A DNA stretch of 64,000 bases from SZUA-365 sp034002405 (lineage in GTDB: Bacteria > Bacteroidota > Ignavibacteria > SZUA-365), in assembly GCA_034002405.1 (NCBI GenBank), contig JAVFAS010000001.1, positions 1 to 64,000 of the forward strand, given 5' to 3'. The notes beneath the pieces are model-generated. The model searched no databases, was not told the origin of the DNA, and saw only the letters and a program-made list of their open reading frames with translations. This document shows, piece after piece, positions 9,411 through 18,185 of this stretch; the stretch's first letter is position 1, and each line of letters starts with the position of its first letter. The position numbers and the translations under genes are program-made.

Positions 9411-10667
9411 TTATAATTCATTGAACCATTCAATGATTTTCCGTACGATGTTCGTCTTGCCTTCGGTTGCTCTGGTATCGAAACTCGGGGAACCGATGCT
9501 TTTCATGCCGTGCAGCACGAGTCCGGTGCAGGTGCTGTAGATCGGGTTCTCGACCTCGTTGACGAAGCCGCCGGCGAAGCCCGCGGGAATGCCGATTTTC
9601 ACGGGCATGCCGAGTACCTCGCGCGCGAGCGCGGCCGTGCCCTTGATCAGCGACCCCCCGCCGGTGATGATCACGCCGGAGTGGAGATGTTTCGAATAGC
9701 CCGACCGTTTGATTTCAAGGGCGACGATTTCGAGGATTTCCTCCATGCGGGGCTGGATGATCTGGCAGAGCAGGCTGCGGCTGATCTGCATTTCATCCCG
9801 GCTCCCGAGACGCGGGAGCACGATGGGCGTGTCGTCGACGATTTCCGGGAGATAGGCATAGCCGTGCTCGCGCTTGAGTTTCTCGGCCTGTTCGTTGAGA
9901 ATCCCGAGTCCCTTGCGGATGTCCTCGGTCACTTTCTTCCCCGCGATGGCCAGCACGGCGGAATGCCGGATGGTGCGTTCCTCGAAAATCGCGATGTCGG
10001 TGGTGCCCCCGCCGATGTCGACAAGCACGATGCCGACTTCCTTCTCCTCGTCGTTGATGACGGCATTGGCCGAGGCCAGCGGTTCGAGCACGAGGTCGTT
10101 GACCTCGAGTCCCGCGCGCTCGACGCATTTGTAGATGTTCTGTACCGCCGAAATCCCGCCGGTGATGATGTGCACATTGGCCTCCATACGCACGCCGGCC
10201 ATGCCCACCGGATCGTAGATGCCATCCTGCCCGTCGACGATGAATTCCTGCGGAATGACGTGGATGATGCGGCGGTCAGACGGCAGGGCCACGCGCTTGG
10301 TGTCCTGCAGCAAGCGCTCGACGTCCTTGCGCGCGATTTCATTTTCGGGATTGCTGATCGCGATCACACCCCGGCTCTGGAAACTCTGGATATGGTCGCC
10401 GGCGATGCCGACGTTCACCGCGCGCACCTTGATGCCCGACTGCCGCTCGGCGTCGACCACCGCCTGCTGGATGGCACGCACGGTCTTGTCGATGTGCGTG
10501 ACCGTGCCGCGCGCCATGCCCTCGTTTTCGGCTTTGCCGATGCCGAGAATGTTGATGTGGTCGTCGGCATCCTTGGCCGCGATCATCGCGCAAACCTTGG
10601 TCGTGCCGATGTCGAGACCGACGACGATGTTTTCGGCGAGCGAGGCGTTCTGGTATCTGTTCTTCAT
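9411..10667 (-). CDS. ftsA: Cell division protein FtsA
   Basis: FtsA is an actin-like ATPase that tethers FtsZ to the membrane and recruits later divisome proteins. The 418-aa protein begins with the phosphate-1 motif VVGLDIGTTKVCAMI, has the second phosphate motif DIGGGTTDIAIF near residue 210, and an adenosine motif around VIITGGGSLIKG. It ends with an amphipathic segment (IVRKIIEWFNEL) that fits the membrane-targeting helix of FtsA. It lies 27 bp downstream of ftsQ and is followed by ftsZ, the conserved end of the dcw cluster. Length and motifs are all normal for the family. Confidence 0.97.
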   Translation of the reverse strand: MKNRYQNASLAENIVVGLDIGTTKVCAMIAAKDADDHINILGIGKAENEGMARGTVTHIDKTVRAIQQAVVDAERQSGIKVRAVNVGIAGDHIQSFQSRGVIAISNPENEIARKDVERLLQDTKRVALPSDRRIIHVIPQEFIVDGQDGIYDPVGMAGVRMEANVHIITGGISAVQNIYKCVERAGLEVNDLVLEPLASANAVINDEEKEVGIVLVDIGGGTTDIAIFEERTIRHSAVLAIAGKKVTEDIRKGLGILNEQAEKLKREHGYAYLPEIVDDTPIVLPRLGSRDEMQISRSLLCQIIQPRMEEILEIVALEIKRSGYSKHLHSGVIITGGGSLIKGTAALAREVLGMPVKIGIPAGFAGGFVNEVENPIYSTCTGLVLHGMKSIGSPSFDTRATEGKTNIVRKIIEWFNEL

Positions 10668-10694
10668 ATCGGGTACTTGGTCACTGTGGGAACG

Positions 10695-11561
10695 TTAATC
10701 ATTGATGCGCGGAGCCGTGGTGTCGGAAATCAGTGCGAGCGTGGTGCTATCGACCTCCGCCTCGCTCGGTGCGCTGTTGGCATCACGCCAGCGCGTGACC
10801 ACCTGCTCCCGCCAACGGAGGTCGACGTATTCGAGCGACGCCGGATCGTATTTCATGGCGACATTTTCCCAGAAGGTGCGGAAGGCCTTCATCTTCTCGG
10901 GCAGGCGGTCGCCCTGGCCAAGGATGACGGGCACGCCGCCCTCCATTGTATAGAGCACGAGGTCGCGCGGTTGCGCGAGATGGATCTCGGAAAAGAGGTG
11001 AAGGAGCTTCGTGTCGATGGCGCGGATGTCGCGCAGCACCTGCAGGCCGCGCTGCACCCGTCGTTCGAGCACGCGGACACCCGGCGCGAGCCGGCCCACG
11101 CTCTGGTCGGCGCCGGTGATCACGGGAAGATCCTGCGCGGCCAGGGAACGCGTGCCGCGCTGCGGTGGCAGCACGTAGCCGTCCTCATCGAGCAGCCAAT
11201 CGCGCGTCTGCACATTGATCAGCATCGCGAGGGGCCGGCGCTCCGTCACCCGCACGGTCAACGTGCGCGGGGGATCGCGCATCAGCTCCACATTCCGGAT
11301 AAACGGGTTTTGCAGTATTTTTTCCTTGATCGCCAGCAGGTCGAGCGTCGCGAGCACGGAGGTGTCGGCGATGCCCGCCGCCTGGCGGATCTGTTCCGGC
11401 TCGACGATCGCCAGTCCCCGCACATCCACGTCGACACCCACCACGCTCTCGCGCCACTCGGCCGCGATGACGGCGATGGCCGCGATGCCGCTCAGCACGA
11501 AGAACAGCGCGACGGCGGCGGAGCGATAGCGGACGGGTTTGACGGTGCGTTTGCGTCGCAT
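10695..11561 (-). CDS. ftsQ: Cell division protein FtsQ/DivIB
   Basis: This is a bitopic divisome protein that bridges FtsA/FtsZ-side and periplasmic synthesis components. The 288-aa protein has a short basic cytoplasmic tail, one membrane segment (residues ~14-33) and a POTRA domain (VDVRGLAIVEPEQI to LTVRVTERRPLAML), then the FtsQ beta domain. Sequence conservation in this family is low. The call rests on topology, the POTRA domain and position between murB and ftsA. The gap to murB is only 14 bp, so co-transcription is almost certain. Confidence 0.92.
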   Translation of the reverse strand: MRRKRTVKPVRYRSAAVALFFVLSGIAAIAVIAAEWRESVVGVDVDVRGLAIVEPEQIRQAAGIADTSVLATLDLLAIKEKILQNPFIRNVELMRDPPRTLTVRVTERRPLAMLINVQTRDWLLDEDGYVLPPQRGTRSLAAQDLPVITGADQSVGRLAPGVRVLERRVQRGLQVLRDIRAIDTKLLHLFSEIHLAQPRDLVLYTMEGGVPVILGQGDRLPEKMKAFRTFWENVAMKYDPASLEYVDLRWREQVVTRWRDANSAPSEAEVDSTTLALISDTTAPRIND

Positions 11562-11575
11562 GGCGAAGCGTTCCT

Positions 11576-12493
11576 TCAGTCCAGTGATGCGAGGGCCTCG
11601 GCGGAAAAGCCGAGAAGCCGGATTTCGAGTTCGAGTGAGACGCCATGGCGTTCACGCACGGTGCGCCGCACATGGCGGATGACGTCGAGCACATCGGCCG
11701 CGGTGGCGCCGCCGGTGTTGATGATGAAATTCGCGTGCCGTTCGGAAACCCGCGCGCCACCGACCGCGAAGCCCTTCAATCCACTCTCCTCGATCAGCCG
11801 TGCGGCGAAATCGCCCGGCGGATTCTTGAATATGCTGCCGGCGTTGGGATGATTGACGGGCTGGGCTGCGTTGCGTTTGAGCAGCAATTCCTTGCGACGC
11901 GCCTTGAGCACCGTTTCATCCCCTTCCGGAAAGCGGAAACGGGCGGCGAGCACGATGTCACGGCGCAGATCGGATCCGCGATAGCGGAATCCCGCGTCCG
12001 TTTTCTCGATCGTGCGCGGTGTCCCGTCGCGGAGCACGGTGACATCGATCATGTAATCGGAGATCTCGCCGCCATACGCCCCGGCATTCATGATGACCGC
12101 CCCACCCAGCGTGCCGGGAATCCCTGCCAGCATCTCGCTGCCGGCGAGCTGATGCCGCACGCAGAAATCCACGAACTTGCTCAGACGCACACCGCCCCCC
12201 GCGGTCACGATCCCGTCCTCGAACGCCAGTGTGGAGAAATGACGCTCGATGCTGAGCGCCACGCCGTGAATGCCCTCGTCGCTGATGAGCACGTTGCTCC
12301 CGTTCCCGAGCACGACGTATGGCGTCTCGCCGCCGCGGAGATGGGTCACCAGTGCCGCGATTTCATCGATCGAGGCCGGCTCGATGTAGATGTCGACCGG
12401 TCCGCCGATACGGAAGGACGTCAGCGGCGCCAGCGGTTCGCTGATGTGGATCGCACCACTGCAGATGCTCCGTATGTGCTCGAGCGACAGCAT
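11576..12493 (-). CDS. murB: UDP-N-acetylenolpyruvoylglucosamine reductase MurB
   Basis: MurB uses NADPH and FAD to reduce UDP-GlcNAc-enolpyruvate to UDP-MurNAc, the second committed step of peptidoglycan precursor synthesis. The 305-aa protein has the FAD-binding pattern PYVVLGNGSNVLISDEG (residues ~55-75), GIPGTLGGAVIMNAGAYG, and a C-terminal NAGSIFKNPPGD block with the catalytic serine region, as in the type IIa/IIb enzymes. The length is typical of the shorter type II MurB. It starts 3 bp after the murC stop and lies ahead of ftsQ, a common dcw arrangement. Confidence 0.96.
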   Translation of the reverse strand: MLSLEHIRSICSGAIHISEPLAPLTSFRIGGPVDIYIEPASIDEIAALVTHLRGGETPYVVLGNGSNVLISDEGIHGVALSIERHFSTLAFEDGIVTAGGGVRLSKFVDFCVRHQLAGSEMLAGIPGTLGGAVIMNAGAYGGEISDYMIDVTVLRDGTPRTIEKTDAGFRYRGSDLRRDIVLAARFRFPEGDETVLKARRKELLLKRNAAQPVNHPNAGSIFKNPPGDFAARLIEESGLKGFAVGGARVSERHANFIINTGGATAADVLDVIRHVRRTVRERHGVSLELEIRLLGFSAEALASLD

Positions 12494-12496
12494 GTC

Positions 12497-13879
12497 TCAG
12501 GTCCGTGCCTCGAGTTGGTGGATGAAGGACGCGCCGAATTGGTAGATGTCGCCGGCACCCATGGTGATGACGATGTCGCCCGGACGCGCGATCGCGAGCA
12601 GATGAGACGGCACCTCGCGCTTGTCGGCGAGATAGGTGACATTCTTGTGTCCGAAACTCCGCGCGGCGTCGGCGATGATCTCGCCGGTCACGCCTTGAAT
12701 GGGCTTCTCGCGCGCGGGATACACGTCGGTGACCACGAGCACGTCGGCGTTCATGAACGCGCCGCCGAAGTCACGGCAGAAATCGCGCGTGCGGGTGTAG
12801 GTGTGCGGCTGGAACACGCAGATCACGCGGCGCCGCCAACCGGCCTTGATGCCGCGCAACGTCACTTTCACCTCGGTCGGATGATGGGCATAGTCGTCGA
12901 TCACGAGCACGCCGCCAATATCGGCCTTCACCTCGAAGCGGCGGAAGGCCCCGGTGAAGGCGTCGAGCGCGGTTTTGATTTTCTCGAACGGGATGCCCAG
13001 CTCGATACTCACGGCCAGGGTCGCGAGCGCGTTCTGCACATTGTGCTCGCCCGGCACACCGAGATGGATCATCCCGAGTTCCGCGCCGTGACGCAGCACG
13101 GTGAAGGACGAGCGGTTCTCCTTCTGCACCAGATCCACCGCCTGGATATCGGCCTGCGAGCTGAAGCCGTAGGTGATGACCTTGCGCATGATCCGCGGAA
13201 GGATTTCCTGCAACGCGGGTTCGTCCAGGCACAACGTGATGAAACCGTAAAACGGGACCTTGTTCGCGAATTCCACGAAGGCGTTTTTCAGGTCGTCGAG
13301 GCTGCTGTAGATGTCGAGATGTTCCGCTTCGAGCGTGGTGAGAATGGCGATGGATGGATTGAGCTTGAGGAAGCTGCGATCGAATTCGTCGGCCTCGACA
13401 ACCATGAATTCACCGCTCCCCAGGCGGGCGTTGGTTCCACCGAATGCGTGCAGTTTTCCGCCGACGATCACGGTCGGATCCTGTCCGCCTTCGATCAGAA
13501 CCATGCCGAGCATCGACGTCGTGGTGGTCTTGCCATGCGTCCCGGCCACGGCGATGCCATGATGCAGACGCATGACCTCGGCGAGCATCTCCGCGCGGCG
13601 GATGACGGGAATCTTGCGCTCGACCGCGGCAATGACCTCGGGGTTTTCCAGCGCGACGGCCGAGGAGTAGACGAGGACGTCGACATCCTTGAGATTCGCG
13701 GGATCGTGTCCTTCATACACCGTCGCCCCCATGTCGGCGAGATGCCGCGTGACCTCGGTCAACGCGAGATCCGACCCCGACACACGAAATCCCTGATTGA
13801 GAAGGATCTCGGCGATCCCGCTCATCCCGATTCCGCCGATGCCGACGAAGTACACGTGATTGATGTTCGCGAATTTCAT
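12497..13879 (-). CDS. murC: UDP-N-acetylmuramate--L-alanine ligase MurC
   Basis: MurC adds L-alanine to UDP-MurNAc with ATP. The 460-aa protein shows the N-terminal dinucleotide-like motif VGIGGIGMSGIAEIL, the Mur-ligase P-loop GTHGKTTTTSM near residue 110, EADEFDRSF, and the C-terminal YAHHPTEV motif that marks MurC. It follows the PH-domain gene by 57 bp and precedes murB by 3 bp. Nothing is missing compared with the family. Confidence 0.97.
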   Translation of the reverse strand: MKFANINHVYFVGIGGIGMSGIAEILLNQGFRVSGSDLALTEVTRHLADMGATVYEGHDPANLKDVDVLVYSSAVALENPEVIAAVERKIPVIRRAEMLAEVMRLHHGIAVAGTHGKTTTTSMLGMVLIEGGQDPTVIVGGKLHAFGGTNARLGSGEFMVVEADEFDRSFLKLNPSIAILTTLEAEHLDIYSSLDDLKNAFVEFANKVPFYGFITLCLDEPALQEILPRIMRKVITYGFSSQADIQAVDLVQKENRSSFTVLRHGAELGMIHLGVPGEHNVQNALATLAVSIELGIPFEKIKTALDAFTGAFRRFEVKADIGGVLVIDDYAHHPTEVKVTLRGIKAGWRRRVICVFQPHTYTRTRDFCRDFGGAFMNADVLVVTDVYPAREKPIQGVTGEIIADAARSFGHKNVTYLADKREVPSHLLAIARPGDIVITMGAGDIYQFGASFIHQLEART

Positions 13880-13936
13880 GCCTGTGGTATCCTTTGTCCT
13901 GCGAATTGCTCTTGCCGAATGCCGACCGCCAACGTC

Positions 13937-14401
13937 TTACACCTTCAACTCGTTCTTCATCTTCCGCAGCAACTGATGCAGCTCCCGCTCGTGCTCGTAG
14001 TTCGCGACGCGAAGGCGCAGGAGGCGGCGACGTCCGGCCACATGCATCTTGATCACCGCGAACGCGCCACCACGAAAACCGCGCGGATCCCGCGTGAATG
14101 TGATGCGGTCGATGTCCGTGAAAGGAATGCGCCGTTCGCGAAAGCGCGACGAGAACACGAGGGCGTCGGCGGTGACGCGCAGCCGCCGGTCGCGCACAAG
14201 ACTCGTGAGCAGCATCACGAGGGCGTGAAGGATGAAGGCCGCAATAATGTAGATTACCGGGTCCTTTAATCCGAATTGTACGCTGTCGCTGGTGATCGTG
14301 CCGGTGACAACGACGTAGAGCACCGCGAATGCCACATAGGTGAGCAGCGTGATGTAATAGAGGTCGTTGCGCCGTTTGAAACTGTGTTCCTGCGTGGTCA
14401 T
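13937..14401 (-). CDS. Small membrane protein with bacterial PH-like domain, inside the dcw cluster
   Basis: This 154-aa protein is not one of the usual dcw genes. It has two predicted membrane segments (residues ~14-36 and ~48-69) joined by a short loop. A basic C-terminal domain follows, with RLRVTADALVFSSRFRERRIPFTDIDRITF, the strand pattern of bacterial PH (bPH) or YdbT-like domains, and then a charged helix (ERELHQLLRKMKNELK). Its ATG overlaps the murG stop in ATGA, so translation is likely coupled to murG. murC follows 57 bp downstream. Function unknown. Its position between the last lipid II step and MurC suggests a role in envelope growth or division, which is inference. Confidence 0.8.
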   Translation of the reverse strand: MTTQEHSFKRRNDLYYITLLTYVAFAVLYVVVTGTITSDSVQFGLKDPVIYIIAAFILHALVMLLTSLVRDRRLRVTADALVFSSRFRERRIPFTDIDRITFTRDPRGFRGGAFAVIKMHVAGRRRLLRLRVANYEHERELHQLLRKMKNELKV

Positions 14402-15549
14402 CTCGTCACCTCCATGCCGTTCGGTTGCCGTGATGCGTGTCCGGCGAGCCGGAGCACCGCGGTGGCGATGTCGTAGGCGGCGCGGGGACGACCGGCGGCG
14501 GTCGCGGCCTCGGCCATGCGCGCGAGCGCCGCGCGGGAATCGAGGAGTCCGAACAATTCGCGTTCGAGCCGCCCAAGTTCCTCGTCGCGCAACACCTGCG
14601 CCGCGCCCTGTTCCGCCAGGGCAACCGCGTTGCGATATTGATGATCCGCCGCCGCGTGCGGATAGGGCACGAGCAGCGACGGAATCCCCAGCGCGGTCAG
14701 TTCGGCGAGCGACGTCGCCCCCGCGCGGCAGAGCACGAGATCGGCCGCGGAATAGGCGAGGTCCATCTCGTCGATGAACGGGCGCACGACCACCTGTTCG
14801 CGATACAAGGCGCCGAGCGATTGCAGTTCGGTGAAATCCGCCGTGCCGGTCTGCCAGATAAGCTGGAATTCCTCGCGCACCAGACGTGGGACCAACGGCC
14901 GCAGGGCCCGGTTGATCGAGCGGGCACCGAGACTGCCGCCGAAGACAAACAACGTCGTGCGCGCGGGATGCAGGCCGAAAAAGACACGGGCATCGCCGGT
15001 GTCTCGTCGCCGTAAACTCGGTCGCACCGGATTCCCGCTCTCCACCAGCCGCTTCGCCGCGGGCAGTAGTCGGGCGCTGGACGGGAAGGTGATATGGACC
15101 TCGTCCACCAATGGCGCGAGTTTCCGCGTGGTGATGCCGGGATACTCGTTTTGCTCGTGAATGAGCGCGCGGCGGCCCGAGCGCGCCGCGACGTAGAGCA
15201 GCGGTCCCGAGACATAACCGCCGGTCCCGACCACGACATGCGGCCGGCGACGGCGCAGGATGCGCCAGGACTGCCCGAGCGACACCAACAGCTTGAGGGG
15301 AAGCAGCAGCGTGCGTAAGGAAAACGCCCGCTGGAGACCGGCGATCCAGACCGCGTCGAAGGGGTAGCCGTACTTCGGAACGACGCGGGATTCGATGCGG
15401 CCGCGCGACCCTACGAAACTGATCTCGCAACCCGGATGCAGTTCACGCAGGGCTTCGGCAATGGCGATGCCCGGGAACAGATGTCCCCCGGTACCACCAC
15501 CGGCGAAGATCACGCGCAGCGGACCATCGTGTGTCTGCCGTGCGTTCAT
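14398..15549 (-). CDS. murG: UDP-GlcNAc:lipid I N-acetylglucosaminyltransferase MurG
   Basis: MurG makes lipid II on the inner face of the membrane by adding GlcNAc to lipid I. The 383-aa GT-B enzyme begins with the conserved FAGGGTGGHLFPGIAIAEAL loop and has FVGSRGRIE, IHEQNEYPGITTRKL, the GGSLGARSIN motif near residue 180, and the C-terminal RAGATSLAELTALGIPSLLVPYP donor-binding segment. All catalytic-site patterns are intact. It follows ftsW by 31 bp and overlaps the PH-domain gene by 4 nt. Confidence 0.97.
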   Translation of the reverse strand: MNARQTHDGPLRVIFAGGGTGGHLFPGIAIAEALRELHPGCEISFVGSRGRIESRVVPKYGYPFDAVWIAGLQRAFSLRTLLLPLKLLVSLGQSWRILRRRRPHVVVGTGGYVSGPLLYVAARSGRRALIHEQNEYPGITTRKLAPLVDEVHITFPSSARLLPAAKRLVESGNPVRPSLRRRDTGDARVFFGLHPARTTLFVFGGSLGARSINRALRPLVPRLVREEFQLIWQTGTADFTELQSLGALYREQVVVRPFIDEMDLAYSAADLVLCRAGATSLAELTALGIPSLLVPYPHAAADHQYRNAVALAEQGAAQVLRDEELGRLERELFGLLDSRAALARMAEAATAAGRPRAAYDIATAVLRLAGHASRQPNGMEVTR

Positions 15550-15580
15550 CCGCGCCGCTCCATGCTGTGTGCCGCCTGTC

Positions 15581-16747
15581 TCATTGATAGAGTTCTCCGA
15601 CCCGCGGTCCGGCGGGCGCTTCGGGTTGCAGGACGATGTCCCGCGGCCGGATGCGGGTGTACATCGAAATGTTGATCAGTATCCCCAGGGCATAGGCCGT
15701 GAAGATGATGGTCGTGCCGCCATAACTGAGCAGCGGCATCGGGAGTCCCGTCGTCGGGAGCAGTCCGGTGGTCACCATCGCGTTGACGATGGCATAGACG
15801 GTGATCGTGCAGGTGATGCCGACGGCGAGAAAACGTCCGAGATCATCGGTTGCGCGCTTGGCGATTTTCATGCCGCGGATCATGACAACGGCAAACAGCG
15901 CCATGACCAGGATCGCGCCGACGAAGCCGTATTCCTCGCCGACAATCGCGAAAATGAAATCCGTGTACGACTCCGGAAGAAACAGTTCGCGCTGCTTGCT
16001 CATGCCCATGCCGACACCGAACAGTCCGCCGCTGCCGAGTCCGATGATCGCCTGTTCGACCTGGTAATTCCCGGCACTGGCGCCGCCATCGTCTCCGGAG
16101 AAATGGGCCATGATGCGGTTCCACCGATAGGTGGCCGACACGGCGTACACCAGCACGATGGGTATGCCGGCAACCGCGACACCGAAGAGATGCTTGAGGT
16201 TGACACGGCCGACGAACAGCAGCATGAAGCTGATGCCGAGAATGATGCTTCCGGTGCTGAAATTCGGCTGCAGGAATACGAGTCCGACCACGGCGGCGAT
16301 CCAGATCAATAATGGCACGAAGCCATCGCGAAATTCGTGGATGTACTTTTGCTTCGCATCGAGCAGCACCGCGAGGTGGATCATGAGGGCGAATTTCGCG
16401 AACTCCGATGGCTGGAAACTCAGCGGACCGAGACTGACCCATCGCTGGGCACCCTTCACCACCGTCCCACCCACGAGCGTGTAGCCGAGCAAGGCCAGGG
16501 CGATCAGAAGCAGGATCTTGCTGACATGGCGGTAGAGATGGTAATCGACGAACATGCCGACGAACAAGGCGGCCACGCCGAGGATGACACGGATCGAATG
16601 GCTGCGGAACAGGTAGTTGTAATCGCCGTCATGCCGCGCGCCGGAAATCGATACCGAAGCGCTGTACACCACGCCGACGCTGAACAGCATCAGTGCGAGG
16701 ACGCTTAAAAAGACATACAGATCGATATGTCCTGTACGCTGCTTCAT
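15581..16747 (-). CDS. ftsW: Lipid II polymerase FtsW (SEDS family)
   Basis: FtsW is the SEDS glycosyltransferase that polymerises septal peptidoglycan together with FtsI. The 388-aa protein has about ten membrane segments, the WVSLGPLSFQPSEFAKFALM motif, the LPESYTDFIFAIVGEEYGF block containing the family aspartate, and the GLLPTTGLPMPLLSYGG motif near the end. I used the ATG at 16747; the frame continues upstream into murD but the protein homology does not. murD ends 37 bp upstream. FtsW rather than RodA is chosen from the genomic position. Confidence 0.95.
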   Translation of the reverse strand: MKQRTGHIDLYVFLSVLALMLFSVGVVYSASVSISGARHDGDYNYLFRSHSIRVILGVAALFVGMFVDYHLYRHVSKILLLIALALLGYTLVGGTVVKGAQRWVSLGPLSFQPSEFAKFALMIHLAVLLDAKQKYIHEFRDGFVPLLIWIAAVVGLVFLQPNFSTGSIILGISFMLLFVGRVNLKHLFGVAVAGIPIVLVYAVSATYRWNRIMAHFSGDDGGASAGNYQVEQAIIGLGSGGLFGVGMGMSKQRELFLPESYTDFIFAIVGEEYGFVGAILVMALFAVVMIRGMKIAKRATDDLGRFLAVGITCTITVYAIVNAMVTTGLLPTTGLPMPLLSYGGTTIIFTAYALGILINISMYTRIRPRDIVLQPEAPAGPRVGELYQ

Positions 16748-16784
16748 GCCGCGTCCGTCCTGGCGATATTCAGGTTGTTCCGGG

Positions 16785-18167
16785 TCATGCGACGAGCGGC
16801 TCCCGGCAGAAGGTGTGCACGCATTCCTTGAAGATCTGTCCACGCTGCTCGAAATTCTCGAACATGTCGAAGCTCGCGCAGGCGGGCGACAGCATGGCGA
16901 CATCACCCGGCTGGGCGGCCATGCGCGCGATGTTCACCGCTTCGCTCATATCGCGCGCACGCGTCACCCGCGTGTGGGGGGCGAATTCGCGCTCCATTTT
17001 CTCGGCGGCCTCGCCGATGAGCACCATGGCCCGCACGCGCTCGCGGATAAGGTCGAACAGAGGTTCGTAAGACGCGCCCTTGTCGCGTCCGCCCGCGATC
17101 AGCACCACCGGCTGCCGGTAGCTTTGCAACGCGATTACCACGCTGTCGACATTCGTGGCCTTCGAATCATTGATCCATCGTACGCCGTCGACCTCGCAGA
17201 CGAATTCCAGCCGATGTTCGACACCGCGGAATTCCATGCATGCCTGGCGGATCACCTCGATGCCGATGCCCTCGAGGCGCGCGGCCAGTCCGGCCATCAA
17301 CACGTTCATGTAATTGTGCCGGCCGTATACCTGCAGATCGTCGACACGGGCGAGCAGTTCCTTTCCGAAGCCCGCGTCGATCATCAGCGACCCGTTCTCG
17401 CGCCATCCACCCCGTCCAAGACGGAGGATGGCGCTGACGGGGAACAGTTCCGCGGCAGCGGTCTTGATCGCGCCCGACACCACCGGATCATCGTGATTGT
17501 AAATCAGGTGATCCTGCGCGCACTGGTTCATGAAGATGCGCTGCTTCGACGCGACATATTCCTGGAAATCGCCATGGTAACGGTTCAGGTGATCGGGTGT
17601 GATGGTCGTGATCACCGCGGTGCTCGGATGGAAGGTCAGACAGGTATCGAGCTGGAAACTCGAGACCTCGAGCACCGCGATGTCGATCGCGCCCGCATGC
17701 GCGCGCAGCGCATCGGTGAACGCCCGGCCGATATTGCCCGCCACCAGTGTGTTCCGCCCCGCCGCGTCGCAGATCTCGCCGCAGAGCGTGGTGGTAGTGG
17801 TCTTGCCATTGGTGCCCGTCACGGCGATGATCGGGCCGTCGAGAAACATCGTTCCGACCTCGATTTCACTGATCACCGGCAAGCCGCGGCGCTCGGCCTC
17901 GACGACGACGGGCGCGTCGGAGGGAACACCGGGAGAAACGACCACCATGTCCGCCGCGAACACGCGGGCACTGTGTCCACCGAATTCGTGCGGGATTCCT
18001 TCCTCGCGCAGGATGCGCGCGCTCTCGGCAAACGCCTCCGCCGGTGAAAACTCGGTGAGAAAAACGCGTCCCCCCTTCTGATGGAGCAATCGCGCCGCGG
18101 CAAGGCCGCTGCGGGCGGCCCCGATGACGGTGACATTCATACTGGCGATGTCGAACGCGCGCTGCAT
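16785..18167 (-). CDS. murD: UDP-MurNAc-L-alanine--D-glutamate ligase MurD
   Basis: MurD adds D-glutamate to UDP-MurNAc-L-Ala. The 460-aa protein has the N-terminal VIGAARSGLAAARLL motif, the P-loop GTNGKTTTTTL near residue 115, NHDDP, and the C-terminal domain with LIAGGRDKGASYEPL and SPACASFDMFENFEQRG, both diagnostic of MurD. The ATG at 18167 has AAGGA about 9 nt upstream and is preferred over an in-frame TTG at 18173. It starts 18 bp after the mraY stop. Confidence 0.97.
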   Translation of the reverse strand: MQRAFDIASMNVTVIGAARSGLAAARLLHQKGGRVFLTEFSPAEAFAESARILREEGIPHEFGGHSARVFAADMVVVSPGVPSDAPVVVEAERRGLPVISEIEVGTMFLDGPIIAVTGTNGKTTTTTLCGEICDAAGRNTLVAGNIGRAFTDALRAHAGAIDIAVLEVSSFQLDTCLTFHPSTAVITTITPDHLNRYHGDFQEYVASKQRIFMNQCAQDHLIYNHDDPVVSGAIKTAAAELFPVSAILRLGRGGWRENGSLMIDAGFGKELLARVDDLQVYGRHNYMNVLMAGLAARLEGIGIEVIRQACMEFRGVEHRLEFVCEVDGVRWINDSKATNVDSVVIALQSYRQPVVLIAGGRDKGASYEPLFDLIRERVRAMVLIGEAAEKMEREFAPHTRVTRARDMSEAVNIARMAAQPGDVAMLSPACASFDMFENFEQRGQIFKECVHTFCREPLVA

Positions 18168-18185
18168 GGTCAAAATCCTTCGTGC

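Noticed and set aside
9510..11852. 780-codon open frame on the plus strand
   Set aside because: It lies antisense to ftsA-ftsQ-murB, has His/Arg/Asp-rich low-complexity composition and no start signal. It is a by-product of GC-rich codon bias.
11645..14269. 874-codon open frame on the plus strand
   Set aside because: It is antisense to murB, murC and the PH-domain gene, all of which have full family motifs. It is a shadow frame.
14402..15430. N-terminal extension of the PH-domain protein
   Set aside because: The upstream part of this open frame overlaps murG in another frame and is Arg-rich nonsense. The ATGA overlap with murG marks the real start at 14401.
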